A stretch of DNA of 64,000 nucleotides from Streptomyces uncialis (GCF_001905345.1 NZ_LFBV01000002.1:434001-498000), one strand, 5' to 3'; shown: positions 1 to 9,174, counted from the stretch's first letter. Numbers and translations are program-made. The notes: a model not told the origin generated them from the sequence alone.

Positions 1-115
1 CCCCGGGGCTCTGACCCTCGGCCGCGCGTACCGCACCCGAGGTCCGCCGTGCGCGGCCGTGCCACGGGGGTGAAGCTGGAGTACGGGGCCGGGACCCGGG
101 CGGGTGGAGGTGGCG

Positions 116-1153
116 ATGGAGCCGGTGGCGGCGCTGGAACGGATCGCGTTCCTGCTGGAGCGGTCGCTCGCACCGCCGTACCGGGTGCGTGCCTTCCGTA
201 CGGCGGCCTCGGTGGTGGCGGGAATGCCGCCGGAGGAGGTCGGGCGGCGGGCGGCGGCGGGCTCGCTGGAGAAGGTCAAGGGCATCGGTCCCAAGACCGC
301 GAAGGTGGTCCACGAGGCGCTGGAGGGGCGGGTACCGGAGTACCTGGCGACGGTGGAACGGGAGGCCGGGGGTCCGCTCACCGAGGGCGGGCAGGAGCTG
401 CGGCGGCTGCTGCGCGGGGACTGTCACACGCATTCCGACTGGTCGGACGGCGGCAGCCCGGTCGAGGAGATGGCCCGTACGGCCGCCCGGCTCGGGCACG
501 AGTGGACGGTACTGACGGATCACTCGCCCCGGCTGAAGGTGGCCCGGGGACTGTCGGCCGAGCGGCTGGCGGAACAGCTCGCCCTGGTCGACGCGCTCGC
601 CCCCGGGCTGACGCCGTTCCGGCTGCTCAAGGGCATCGAGTGCGACATCCTCGACGACGGCTCGCTCGACCAGGAGCCGGAGCTGCTGGACCGGCTCGAT
701 CTGATCGTGGTGTCGGTGCACTCGAAACTGCGGATGGACGCGGGCGCGATGACCCGCCGGATGGTCGCGGCTGTGCGTGATCCCCGTTCCGATGTCCTCG
801 GGCACTGCACCGGCAGGCTGCGGGGCGATCCGGGGCGGCCCGAGTCCTCGTTCGACGCGGACGAGGTGTTCGCGGCCTGTGCGGAGACCGGGACGGCCGT
901 CGAGATCAACTGCCGTCCCGAGCGCCTCGACCCGCCGCTGCGGCTGCTGCGGCGGGCGGTCGACGCCGGGGTGCTGTTCGCCCTCGACACCGATGCCCAC
1001 GCGCCGGGCCAGCTCGACTGGCAGCCGTACGGCTGTGCCCGCGCCGAGGAGTGCGGGGTGCCGCCGGAGCGGATCGTCACCACCTGGTCGGCCGAGGAAC
1101 TGCTGGCCTGGACCGCGACCCGCCGCACCCCCGTGCGCGCGGGCGCGGGCTGA
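116..1153 (+). CDS. PHP-domain metal-dependent phosphoesterase with N-terminal helix-hairpin-helix
   Basis: 345 aa. The N-terminal ~100 residues resemble the HhH region of family X DNA polymerases, with KVKGIGPKTAKVV at about 53-65. A PHP domain follows, with CHTHSDWSDGG near 103-113 (HxH metal ligands), LTDHSP, KGIECDIL, SVHSKL, LGHCTG and DTDAH near the end. This is the order seen in PHP domains attached to PolX, but no polymerase palm domain is present. The likely role is a cytoplasmic metal-dependent phosphoesterase or nuclease, possibly in DNA repair; the substrate is not known. I chose the ATG at 116 because GGAGG lies five bases upstream. A GTG at 104 would add four residues. The gene stands alone, with about 210 bases before the next gene. 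Confidence 0.85.
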   Translation: MEPVAALERIAFLLERSLAPPYRVRAFRTAASVVAGMPPEEVGRRAAAGSLEKVKGIGPKTAKVVHEALEGRVPEYLATVEREAGGPLTEGGQELRRLLRGDCHTHSDWSDGGSPVEEMARTAARLGHEWTVLTDHSPRLKVARGLSAERLAEQLALVDALAPGLTPFRLLKGIECDILDDGSLDQEPELLDRLDLIVVSVHSKLRMDAGAMTRRMVAAVRDPRSDVLGHCTGRLRGDPGRPESSFDADEVFAACAETGTAVEINCRPERLDPPLRLLRRAVDAGVLFALDTDAHAPGQLDWQPYGCARAEECGVPPERIVTTWSAEELLAWTATRRTPVRAGAG

Positions 1154-1367
1154 GGAACGGGCCGGGGCCGGGTGGCGCATCGTCCGGTACGGGTCGGGAA
1201 TACGCGGGAAAGGACCGGAGCTGACCGGGAAGCACCGGATCGTCCCGTGGCGGGCCCGGACGGTACGGACGAGCAGAGCGAAACACAGCGGACAACACCA
1301 CAGCACCCAGTGGACACCGGGACCCGTGCGGGAGACGGACGGGCACCGGACAGAGAGGGGAATTCCG

Positions 1368-2402
1368 ATGAGCCCGAGCGACGACGGCAACGCGGCGTAC
1401 GGCAAGAAGAGGTTCAAGCGCTCGCGCAGTCACTTCGCGGACCGGATCACCGCCGACGGGCGGGACGGCTGGCCGGTGGAGGCGGGCCGGTACCGGCTGG
1501 TGGTGAGCCGCGCGTGTCCCTGGGCGAACCGGACGATGATCTCCCGGCGGCTGCTCGGTCTGGAGGACGCCGTGTCGCTGGCGATCACCGACCCGATCCA
1601 GGACGACCGCAGCTGGCGGTTCACCCTCGATCCCGACGACCGGGACCCGGTGCTCGGCATCAAGTACCTGAGCGAGGCGTACGACGCGCGGGAGACCGGA
1701 TACCCCGGCGGGGTCAGCGTCCCGGCCGTGGTGGACGTACCGAGCGGCAAGCTCGTGACGAACGACTTCCAGCAGATCACCCTCGACTTCGCCACCGAGT
1801 GGACGGCGCTGCACCGCGAGGGCGCGCCCGACCTGTATCCCGAGGCACGCCGGGACGAGATCGACACGGTGATGGAGGGCATCTACCGGGATGTCAACAA
1901 CGGTGTGTACCGCTCCGGTTTCGCGACCGGCCAGGAGGAGTACGAGACGGCGGTGCGGGGACTGTTCCGGCGGCTGGACGAGGTCACCGAACGGCTCGTC
2001 GGGCAGCGGTACCTGGTCGGCGACACCCTCACCGAGGCGGACATCCGGCTGTTCACCACGCTGGTGCGGTTCGACCCCGTCTACCACGGCCACTTCAAGT
2101 GCAATCTGTGGAAGATCACCGAGAACCCGGTGCTCTGGGGTTACGTCCGTGATCTCTACCAGACGCCCGGGTTCGGTGACACGGTCGACTTCGACCACAT
2201 CAAGCGGCACTACTACCAGGTCCACACGGGCGTGAACCCGAGCGGGATCGTCCCGGTGGGACCGGATCTGTCGCAGTGGCTGACCCCGCACGGCCGCGAG
2301 GCGCTCGGCGGCCGTCCCTTCGGTGACGGGACCCCGCCGGGCCCGGTGCCGCGCGGCGAGGAGGTCCCGGCGACGGGGCGTCCGCCCGTACCGGCCGGCT
2401 GA
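1368..2402 (+). CDS. Xi-class glutathione S-transferase-like protein (glutathionyl-hydroquinone reductase family)
   Basis: 344 aa. The thioredoxin-like N-terminal domain carries the ECM4/YqjG active-site motif ACPWANR with Cys50. The C-terminal all-alpha domain includes YLVGDTLTEADIRLFTTLVRFDPVY, here cited in part as LTEADIRLFTTL. Family members reduce glutathionyl-hydroquinones through the CPWA cysteine. Actinobacteria use mycothiol rather than glutathione, so the thiol partner here is uncertain. The ATG at 1368 follows an AGAGAGGGGAATTCCG stretch that serves as ribosome binding site. The open frame reaches back to 777, but that part overlaps the previous gene and is a shadow. The last ~50 residues are Pro/Gly-rich and probably disordered. 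Confidence 0.88.
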   Translation: MSPSDDGNAAYGKKRFKRSRSHFADRITADGRDGWPVEAGRYRLVVSRACPWANRTMISRRLLGLEDAVSLAITDPIQDDRSWRFTLDPDDRDPVLGIKYLSEAYDARETGYPGGVSVPAVVDVPSGKLVTNDFQQITLDFATEWTALHREGAPDLYPEARRDEIDTVMEGIYRDVNNGVYRSGFATGQEEYETAVRGLFRRLDEVTERLVGQRYLVGDTLTEADIRLFTTLVRFDPVYHGHFKCNLWKITENPVLWGYVRDLYQTPGFGDTVDFDHIKRHYYQVHTGVNPSGIVPVGPDLSQWLTPHGREALGGRPFGDGTPPGPVPRGEEVPATGRPPVPAG

Positions 2403-2433
2403 GCGCGCGGCCCGGCCCTGTGGCGCCCCGGTG

Positions 2434-3204
2434 TCACGGGGCCTGTTTCGGCGGGAGCGCCGGGACGGGGGTGGGGCGTCCGCCGATGAAGTAGTTGACC
2501 CTGCGGCGCAGCCCGTTCCAGCGGCGGTCGTGGTGGTAGGCCCTCGTCCAGGCGCGGGCGCGGGCCCGGGGCCGTTCGCGGTACAGGCGCCGGGCCCACC
2601 AGGAGGCGGGGCGGGCCAGCCGGACGGCGCCGACCAGGGCGACGAAGGGGACCAGCACCCCGATGACCGCGATCCTGGCCTTGCCCTTCAGCAGGGCCAG
2701 GACGGACATCAGCAGGTTCCCCACGACGGTCGCGACGACGTTGGCGCGCCCCTGGACATCGGCGTCGGAGAGTCCGTCCACCCCGAACGGCGCGAAGCCG
2801 CACAACAGGAGCAGCGCGAGCGCCACGGTGATCATGACGGCCTCGACGCTCTTGGTGCCCTCCTGGGTCCAGTACACATCGCTGAGGTAGAGGACCAGCG
2901 CGAACTCGTCCAGCACCAGGCCCGTGCCCGCCCCGAACAGGACGGCCGCGATTCCCGAGCCGACGCCGTGCCGGGCCCCGGCGAGCAGCAGGAATCCGCC
3001 GACGACCATCAGGATGATGCCGGGCACCACATGGTGGACGTGCATCCCGCCCGGGGTGACGTTGCGGAAGGGGCCCTTCCCGGCGCGGATCATCCGGGTC
3101 ACGACCCGGGTGACGGCGAACGCGACCACGAACGACACCAGCGCGAGCAGCAGCGGGAGCTTCCCCGGTTCCACGATGTTGCGGTACCACCAGCCGCTGT
3201 CCAT
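2434..3204 (-). CDS. polytopic integral membrane protein, conserved in actinomycetes
   Basis: 256 aa, about six hydrophobic segments: roughly 15-35, 55-75, 80-100, 125-145, 160-180 and 185-205. A basic, Arg-rich cytoplasmic-looking tail follows (RRLYRERPRARARAW). The loop after the first segment reads TPGGMHVHHVVPGI, a His-rich stretch that could bind metal. I recognise the general family from Streptomyces genomes as hypothetical membrane proteins, but I cannot assign a function. It faces the preceding gene tail to tail with 31 bases between the stops. The ATG at 3204 is the only sensible start before the first membrane segment. Confidence 0.75.
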   Translation of the reverse strand: MDSGWWYRNIVEPGKLPLLLALVSFVVAFAVTRVVTRMIRAGKGPFRNVTPGGMHVHHVVPGIILMVVGGFLLLAGARHGVGSGIAAVLFGAGTGLVLDEFALVLYLSDVYWTQEGTKSVEAVMITVALALLLLCGFAPFGVDGLSDADVQGRANVVATVVGNLLMSVLALLKGKARIAVIGVLVPFVALVGAVRLARPASWWARRLYRERPRARARAWTRAYHHDRRWNGLRRRVNYFIGGRPTPVPALPPKQAP

Positions 3205-3293
3205 CCGCCCATCGTCGCCCCGTCATGGGGGGCCGGACCCCTGGGGCGAAGCCGGACGGGTGAGTGCGGTCGCCGGACGCCCCCTCGGGCGGC

Positions 3294-4109
3294 TCAGCGG
3301 CGCGGGACGTCGGAGGTGAGGGTGAACAGTCCGCCGTCGGGGTCGCGCAGGGTCACCTCGGGGCCGTACGGGGTCGTCTCCCGGGAGACCTCGGCGCCGC
3401 CGTGCCCGACGGCCGCCCGGGCGCCGTGCTCGACATCCGGCACCGGGAAGTACACCTGCCAGTGGGGGCGGATGGTGGGGTCGACGGCCGCTTCCACCGC
3501 TCCGGAGCTGAGGCGGGCGACGACATGACCGCCGCTGCGCAGCACCACCTCGTCGTCCTCGTAGTCGACCTCGCAGCAGCCGGGGCGCTCGGAGGCCCAT
3601 TCGAGGACCTCGCCGTAGAAGATCGCCGCGTCGAACGCGTTGCGGGTGCGCAGCCGCAGCCAGGCGGGGGCGTCCTTGTGCCAGACGTCCCAGCCCGAGT
3701 ACAGCTGTCCCTCCCAGATCCCGAACACGGCGCCGTCCCGGTCGGCGGCGAGGACCCCGCGCCCGCCGGCCAGCGCCAGCGGGCCCACGGCGACCGTGCC
3801 GCTGCGTTCGCGGATACGGGCGGCGGTGGCGTCCGCGTCACCCACCGCGAAGTAGGGGGTCCAGGCGACCGCCATCCGCAGGGTCCGCGCGAGTGCGCCG
3901 ATCCCGGCGACGGGCACCCCGTCCGAGAGCGCGACGGAGAACTCGTCGCCCAGGCGGCCCTTGCGGAAGGTCCAGCCGAGGACATGACCGTAGAAGTCCT
4001 GGGCGGCGCCCAGGTCGCGTGCCATGAGGCTCACCCAGCACGGGGCACCGAAGACGGTGTCGGTGGTGAGGGGCTGTGCGGCGCTCGCCGCCGGGGTTTC
4101 CTTGTCCAT
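3294..4109 (-). CDS. two-domain VOC (glyoxalase/bleomycin-resistance-like) protein
   Basis: 271 aa made of two vicinal-oxygen-chelate modules. The first starts at CWVSLMARDLGAAQDFYGHV and the second at WLRLRTRNAFDAAIFYGEV. The second ends in LRDPDGGLFTLTSD, the usual closing strand. Each half has the beta-alpha-beta-beta-beta order. Duplicated VOC proteins of this size are common in Streptomyces; some are glyoxalases, others bind drugs or cofactors, and the ligand cannot be read from the sequence. The ATG at 4109 is used because upstream sequence in frame is Pro/Gly-rich and unlike protein. The gene runs opposite to its right-hand neighbour, leaving a divergent region of about 390 bases. Confidence 0.85.
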   Translation of the reverse strand: MDKETPAASAAQPLTTDTVFGAPCWVSLMARDLGAAQDFYGHVLGWTFRKGRLGDEFSVALSDGVPVAGIGALARTLRMAVAWTPYFAVGDADATAARIRERSGTVAVGPLALAGGRGVLAADRDGAVFGIWEGQLYSGWDVWHKDAPAWLRLRTRNAFDAAIFYGEVLEWASERPGCCEVDYEDDEVVLRSGGHVVARLSSGAVEAAVDPTIRPHWQVYFPVPDVEHGARAAVGHGGAEVSRETTPYGPEVTLRDPDGGLFTLTSDVPRR

Positions 4110-4498
4110 CGCAGGCAGTGTCCCGCTCGCAGGAGGGCGCCGCCGACAGCGGCCGGAACCGGGCCCGTCGTGGTTGACGGCCGTCCGCCCCCCGCCGGGT
4201 CCGCCAGGACCCGGGGGGCTGCGTCCCAGACTGCCAGCGTTCACACCCGTCCGCAGGGCGGGCGCCACCCGCGCGACCTGCGGACCCGGTCCTTCCCCAG
4301 GCCCGGGGCGCGCGGCGGGCCCTCGGGCGGCCCCGGGTGGCGGGGGCCGTTCGGGTGCCCCGGCATGTCGTCAACATGGCGCGAACACGGAAACCCGTTC
4401 GGGGACGAGGGGCGCGTGCGGGACAATGAGGCGGGCCCGACCGGCCGTCCTCGCCCCGACGGCGGTTGTTCCCTTCCGGTCCCAGGAAAGTGGGTTTC
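4110..4498. other. divergent intergenic region, no gene seen
   Basis: 389 bases between the divergent VOC protein and the pentapeptide-repeat fusion. The composition stays GC-rich, with low-complexity C/G runs. I see no convincing promoter hexamers or RNA gene. The end nearest the right-hand gene contains AGGAAAG, its likely ribosome binding site. Confidence 0.5.
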
Positions 4499-5698
4499 GT
4501 GTCGCCCCAGCGGGATGCAGTCCCGGCCGAGGACCCACAGGACCCACAGGACCCACGTGCCGGGACCGGTGCCGGCCAGTCCCCCGGTCCCGGTCCCGGT
4601 CCGGGTCCTCGGACGGCTGTCGGTCCGGGCTCCCCCACCGTCGCGGGGCCCACGGCTGCGGTCGCGGGGCCCACTGCTGCCGCCGGGGGGCCCGCGGCGC
4701 GGGACGCCCGCGCCCGGCCCTCGGTCGCTCTGCCGATGCCCGTGCTCCGCTCCCCCGGGCCGGTGTCCGACACAGCGGTCGGCGCCGGGGCCGACGCGGC
4801 GCCCGAGGTCCGGGCGGACTGCTCCCGGTGCTTCGGGCTGTGCTGTGTGGCGCTGCCCTTCGCCCGCTCGGCGGACTTCGCGGTGGACAAGCCGGCGGGA
4901 ACCCCCTGCGGCAATCTGCGGCCGGACTCCCGGTGCGGCATCCATGACCGGCTGCGCGACCGCGGTTTCACGGGCTGCACGGTCTTCGACTGCTTCGGCG
5001 CCGGACAGCAGGTGTCCCAGGTGACGTTCGGCGGACGGGACTGGCGGGGCGACCCCGGTATCGCGGGGCCGATGTTCGCGGTGTTCCCGGTGATGCGGCA
5101 GCTGCACGAACTGCTGCGGTACCTCGGTGACGCCCTGGCCCGGCCGGAGGCGGCACCCGTCCACGCCGAACTGCGGGTCGCGGCCGGTGAGCTCTCCGCG
5201 CTGACCCGCGCCGACGCGGACACCCTGACCGGACTGGACGTGCCGCCGCTGCGGCGGACGGTGAGTGATCTGCTGCTGCGCGCGAGCGAGCTGGTCCGGG
5301 CCGGGAGCCGGGGCCGCGAACTGCGGGGCGCCGACCTGTTCGGGGCCCGGCTGCGGGGCGCGGCACTGGGCGGGGCGAGCCTGCGCGGCGCGCTGCTGGT
5401 CGCGGCGGACCTGTCGGGTGCGGATCTGCGCCGCGCCGATGTGATCGGTGCGGATCTGCGGGACGCGGATCTGAGCGGGGCGGACCTGACCGGGTGTCTG
5501 TTCCTCACCCAGGCGCAGCTCGACGGGGCGCGGGGCGACTCCGCGACCGTCCTGCCGGACGGGTTCACACGGCCCGCCCACTGGTCGGAAGCCGACGGGT
5601 CCCGTGCGTCCCGTGCGGCGTCCGACCGGTCCCGGCCGCGGGGCGGGCGGGACCGGCGCGGGGGCCGGGGGCGGCGGGGTTCCCGGAAGGCGGGCTGA
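4499..5698 (+). CDS. Cys-cluster (YkgJ-like) and pentapeptide-repeat fusion protein
   Basis: 399 aa in four parts. A Pro/Ala/Gly-rich N-terminus of about 100 residues includes short DPQ repeats encoded by a 9-bp tandem repeat. A cysteine cluster at about 105-172 reads CSRCFGLCC, then PCGNL, RCGIHDR and GCTVFDC, the pattern of the UPF0153/YkgJ putative metal-chelating domain. A helical linker follows. Pentapeptide repeats at about 273-336 follow A(D/N)LxG, for example GADLSGADLRRADVIGADL. A basic Arg/Gly-rich tail ends the protein. Pentapeptide repeats fold as a right-handed beta helix and sometimes mimic DNA; the Cys cluster suggests a bound metal. Function is unknown. The GTG at 4499 has AGGAAAG ten bases upstream; an in-frame TTG at 4466 has no such site. 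Confidence 0.8.
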   Translation: MSPQRDAVPAEDPQDPQDPRAGTGAGQSPGPGPGPGPRTAVGPGSPTVAGPTAAVAGPTAAAGGPAARDARARPSVALPMPVLRSPGPVSDTAVGAGADAAPEVRADCSRCFGLCCVALPFARSADFAVDKPAGTPCGNLRPDSRCGIHDRLRDRGFTGCTVFDCFGAGQQVSQVTFGGRDWRGDPGIAGPMFAVFPVMRQLHELLRYLGDALARPEAAPVHAELRVAAGELSALTRADADTLTGLDVPPLRRTVSDLLLRASELVRAGSRGRELRGADLFGARLRGAALGGASLRGALLVAADLSGADLRRADVIGADLRDADLSGADLTGCLFLTQAQLDGARGDSATVLPDGFTRPAHWSEADGSRASRAASDRSRPRGGRDRRGGRGRRGSRKAG

Positions 5699-5710
5699 GG
5701 TTTCCGGCTC

Positions 5711-5960
5711 CTGGCGTTGCTCGGCAGTGCCGGTTGCCTGTAGGTGTTCCGCCCTGGCGTTGCTGGGGCTGTGCGGGTTGCGCTTGCGCGTTCCGCCCTC
5801 TGGCGTCGCCCGGCTGTGCGGGTTGTCCGTGGGGTTCTGCCCCTTGGCGTTGCTGGGGCAGTGCGGGTTGTCCGTGGGGCGCAGTTCCCCGCGCCCCTGG
5901 GTTGCTCCCTGTGGGCGTACCTGTTGTGTGCGGGTACTTACATGGGTGCGTGGGTGGCCG
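5711..5960. repeat. intergenic repeat block A: four degenerate ~44-bp tandem units plus one copy of the dispersed 20-bp repeat
   Basis: Units begin at about 5711, 5754, 5800 and 5844. Each resembles TGGCGTTGCTGGGGC followed by GTGCGGGTTG and ends near TTCYGCCC. The last unit runs into one full copy of GCGCAGTTCCCCGCGCCCCT at 5879-5898. The sequence after it (GGTTGCTCCCTG, then a GTGGGCGTAC-like stretch) resembles the flanks of other copies near 32 and 55 kb. The block fills the space between two convergent genes. I see no coding potential in it. Confidence 0.75.
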
Positions 5961-6018
5961 GTGGGCTCGCTTGACCGGTGCGCAAGCCGGATGGTTGCGC
6001 ACCGGTTCCGCTCCGGAG

Positions 6019-6381
6019 TCAGTGGGCTCCGCCGCCTCCGCCTCCGAAGGAGCCGCTGTGACCTGGGGTCCAGCGCCTTCGGCGCTGGTCCTCGCTGCGT
6101 TTGTTGGGGAGGTTGCCGTGGAGCTGGTACGGGTTGAGGCCGCCCTGTTTGTCGAGCGGGAGCTCGTCCGGCTCGCGGCGCTCGCTGACCTCATGGACGG
6201 CGCCGCCCTCGGGAAGGTGCGGCTGTTCGTCGGCGCTCGGGGGGCCTGGTTCCCTGCTGCGTACCCCGATGCCGAGCCAGACTATCCAGATCAGGGCCCC
6301 GACGATGACCGCCCCGACCAGCAGGGGGATCAGGATGAGGGCTCCGTCGGGGGCTGCCATAAAGACAGTGTTTGGGGTCAT
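6019..6381 (-). CDS. DUF6479 family small membrane protein
   Basis: 120 aa. One membrane segment near the N-terminus (ALILIPLLVGAVIVGALIW, about 14-32) is followed by LGIGVRSREPGPP, EQPHLPEGGAVHEV and REPDELP, the arrangement of DUF6479 proteins found across Streptomyces. The C-terminus is polar and ends in a Gly-rich stretch. Function is unknown. A second ATG at 6360 is possible, but the residues before the membrane segment fit the longer form. No strong ribosome binding site is visible for either. Confidence 0.75.
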   Translation of the reverse strand: MTPNTVFMAAPDGALILIPLLVGAVIVGALIWIVWLGIGVRSREPGPPSADEQPHLPEGGAVHEVSERREPDELPLDKQGGLNPYQLHGNLPNKRSEDQRRRRWTPGHSGSFGGGGGGAH

Positions 6382-6638
6382 ATGACTGGAATACCCGTTC
6401 CCAGGGCCACCAGTCCTCCGATGTCCGACTATCGCGACGAGAAGCCCCCACGGTCACGGCGCGACCGCACTCAGTAGCGCCGAGCGCACAGGTCCCGCAC
6501 CTGTTTCATGGGAGAAAGCCGGCTCGCCCGGCCGACCCGGACACACCGCGACCATGAAGACGAGCCCGCCGCGGACCGAGGTGCGGCTTACCGGGCCCTC
6601 CCCGCACCCCCGCGGTGCGGGGGTCACGCGTTGCTCAC

Positions 6639-8900
6639 TCACCTGTCCGCCGCAGGCGGCTCCGCGGCGAGTCGCCCGGCCAGTTCCGTGCGTCTGCGCA
6701 CGCCCAGCTTGCGGAAGCTGTTCGTCAGATGGGTCTCCACGGTGCGCAGCGCCACCCGCAGCAACCTCGCGATCTCGGGGTTGGAGTGGCCATGCGCGGC
6801 GAGCCCGCAGACTCGCAGCTCGGCGGCGGTGAGGGCCCGGGCACCGGTCCGAGGGGCGGTGATCCGGCGTGCTCCGGCGGCGGCGAGCAGGTCGGCGACC
6901 ACGCCGCGCGATCGCTCGGCACACATCCGCTCGGCATGCTGGGCGGCCTCGCGCAGCACCTGGCGGGCGGCGGTGGGACGGCCTGCCTCGGTCAGCATCC
7001 GTCCGTGGGCGACGAGCGCGGAGAGCAGTTCAGGGGTGGTGGCGGTGTTACGCAGGAGGCCCACCGCCTGCTCGACGGCGGCCAGACCAGCCCGGCCGCC
7101 GGTCGCTGTGCCGAACGCCCGCATGGCCCGCCCGATACAACGGGGGGTGCCCCAGTGCCGGGCCGCTTCCAGTTCCTCGGAAGCGAGGGTGATGGCTGGG
7201 CCGGTTCGGCCGAGGAGCAGCTGGCAGTCCGCGGCGGCGGACCGCCACGGAGTGACGATCGGGCTGATCACCTGCCGTTCGCTCTGCCGGCGCCCGCACT
7301 CCAGCAGGTCCTCGAGGGCGGCGGCCGGGGAGCCCTCGACAAGACTCAGCAGCCCTCGGGCGTATAAGAGTTCGTTCCACTCCCAGGATCCTCGGGACGC
7401 CTCGGCGGTGACCGAATCGGCCAGTCGACGGGCCTCGGTGGCGCGACCCGTCTCGGTGAGCGCGATGACGGCCTGCGCGACCAGATGAGCGTTGGGGTGG
7501 CCGCCGGGGGCGCGGCGCGTCGACGGCTCGATCAGGATGCCCCAGTCTCCGCACGCCTCCAGCAGTTCGTGGTACCGGCCGCGCATCACCAGGGTCTCGG
7601 CACGCACACTCAGCAGGCTCTGATAGCCGGGGTCGGCCGACGGGCCGGGGTGTCCGGTGATGCCGTTCGCCACCAAGCGGTCGGCGAGCGCGAGTTCGTC
7701 GGCCCACTGGGCGAGTGTGGCGGCCGAGGCCAGCACGTAGGTCCGGGAGAACGGCTCCAGCGGTTTCGCTGTCACCTCGCGGGCCACCTCGGCGGCCTGC
7801 GCCGCGGACAGCCGTCCGCTGGTGGAGTCGAATTCGGCGAGCAGCGCGCTGACGGCCGGTGCCGGACGCTGGGAGGTGCGGGCGGCCAGCCCGCGCAGTC
7901 GGCCCACCGTTTCCAGCCAGCTGTGCCCGTCGTGCGAGGCGATCAGCGCCGCGGCGCCCTGTACGGCACGGGCGAGTTCCGGGTGGTCGGTGAACCGCTC
8001 CGAGAGTTCCTCCATGACATCCAAGGCGATCGAGGTCTGGCCCCGGGCCGCGAGCGTCGCGCCCAGCGCGTTCGCCGCCTTGAAGACCCCCGCGTCGGAC
8101 TGCTCTTCCAGCCGTATCGATTCGGCGAGGTGCCGTACGCCCGAGGCCCGGTGCTCCGGACCCAACGTCACCTCCAGACAGCCCAGTTCGGTCAGCGCGC
8201 CACCGCGCCGACCGGGCGGCAGCGGCTCCGCCAGCGCCCGGCGCAGGATGTCCACGGCCTGTCCCGGTCGCCCTTTGCGGCGGGCGGTGTGGGCGGCGGA
8301 CAGCAGCGTCTCGGTGGCCCAGCCGGGCCCGCTCCCTCCCGCCGCCACCAGATGCGCGGCCACCTCCTCGTCCGGTGCGCCTCGGTGATGCAGCAGTTCG
8401 GCGGTGGCCCGGTGCGTCCCGGCCGGGTCGAGCGGCGAGCACCAGGTCGGCAACTCCCGGCCGGGCGAGCCGAGTTCCGTCCCGCCTCCGGCCGACTCCT
8501 CCGTCGGCGATCCCCACGCGATCTCCCAGCGGTTGCCCTCGGGGTCGGCGATACAGGCCGACCGGCCCCCCGAGGGGCGATCCGCTGGAGCGGCCACGGC
8601 GGCGGCGCCCACGTTCACCGCGGCCGCGAAGACGGCATCCACCTGCCGGGAGCTGTCCACGGCACAGGTCAGTGTGACGCCGGACCAGCCCGGCACCGCC
8701 CCTGGTTCACCAGGGGCGCCGCTCGTCACTTCGGCCATCGGGCGCAGCGCCAGCAACACCCCACCGAGCAGGAAACCGGACGGGCCGTCCGCTCCGGGTG
8801 GCAGCTCCGTCCATCCCAGTCTGCGGTAGAACCCACGCAGCCTCGGCATGTTCCACGCACCGAGCGTGATGACAGAGAGACGGGGAGGCAGCTTGTTCAT
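6639..8900 (-). CDS. VOC-domain / LAL-type LuxR regulator chimera without an ATPase domain
   Basis: 753 aa. Residues 1-130 form a complete single VOC domain, from RLSVITLGAWNMPRLRGFYR to IADPEGNRWEIAW. After a short linker, residues from about 156 (SPLDPAGTHRATAELLHHRG) match the part of LAL regulators that normally follows their NTPase domain. A long TPR-like helical region leads to a LuxR HTH at 689-753 (LTAAELRVCGLAAHG, NPEIARLL, TVETHLTNSFRKLGV). No Walker A or B motif is present, so the usual ATPase has been replaced by a ligand-binding-type domain. Codon 512, at 7365-7367 on this strand, is TTA, which in Streptomyces implies dependence on bldA tRNA. The ATG at 8900 is the only start that keeps the whole VOC domain. 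It is divergent from the methyltransferase pair and probably regulates it; that is inference. Confidence 0.8.
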   Translation of the reverse strand: MNKLPPRLSVITLGAWNMPRLRGFYRRLGWTELPPGADGPSGFLLGGVLLALRPMAEVTSGAPGEPGAVPGWSGVTLTCAVDSSRQVDAVFAAAVNVGAAAVAAPADRPSGGRSACIADPEGNRWEIAWGSPTEESAGGGTELGSPGRELPTWCSPLDPAGTHRATAELLHHRGAPDEEVAAHLVAAGGSGPGWATETLLSAAHTARRKGRPGQAVDILRRALAEPLPPGRRGGALTELGCLEVTLGPEHRASGVRHLAESIRLEEQSDAGVFKAANALGATLAARGQTSIALDVMEELSERFTDHPELARAVQGAAALIASHDGHSWLETVGRLRGLAARTSQRPAPAVSALLAEFDSTSGRLSAAQAAEVAREVTAKPLEPFSRTYVLASAATLAQWADELALADRLVANGITGHPGPSADPGYQSLLSVRAETLVMRGRYHELLEACGDWGILIEPSTRRAPGGHPNAHLVAQAVIALTETGRATEARRLADSVTAEASRGSWEWNELLYARGLLSLVEGSPAAALEDLLECGRRQSERQVISPIVTPWRSAAADCQLLLGRTGPAITLASEELEAARHWGTPRCIGRAMRAFGTATGGRAGLAAVEQAVGLLRNTATTPELLSALVAHGRMLTEAGRPTAARQVLREAAQHAERMCAERSRGVVADLLAAAGARRITAPRTGARALTAAELRVCGLAAHGHSNPEIARLLRVALRTVETHLTNSFRKLGVRRRTELAGRLAAEPPAADR

Positions 8901-9174
8901 GATCAAAAGCTTGCCGCCCCGGTACACCGGCCGACAACAAAGCGAACGCGTCAGTGGCTGAGAGTGCCACCGTACGAGGCCACCCGGTTGCTCGGGAGCG
9001 ACCGGCGTACTCCCGCGGAAAGGCCGCGGTCCGCACCGAACTCGTGGTGTTCCACGATGGTCGGCCGGAAACCCGCACGGCAGGCTGGTTCCTGATCGAC
9101 GACCGGTGCGCCGCGGCCCCTCGACCTGGCCGATCGGCGCCGGACCGCATCGCGGCACGTACCGAAGGAGCCTT

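Noticed and set aside
1..115. Possible end of another gene at the left edge of the window.
   Set aside because: No frame in the first 115 bases shows a recognisable motif or a credible stop.
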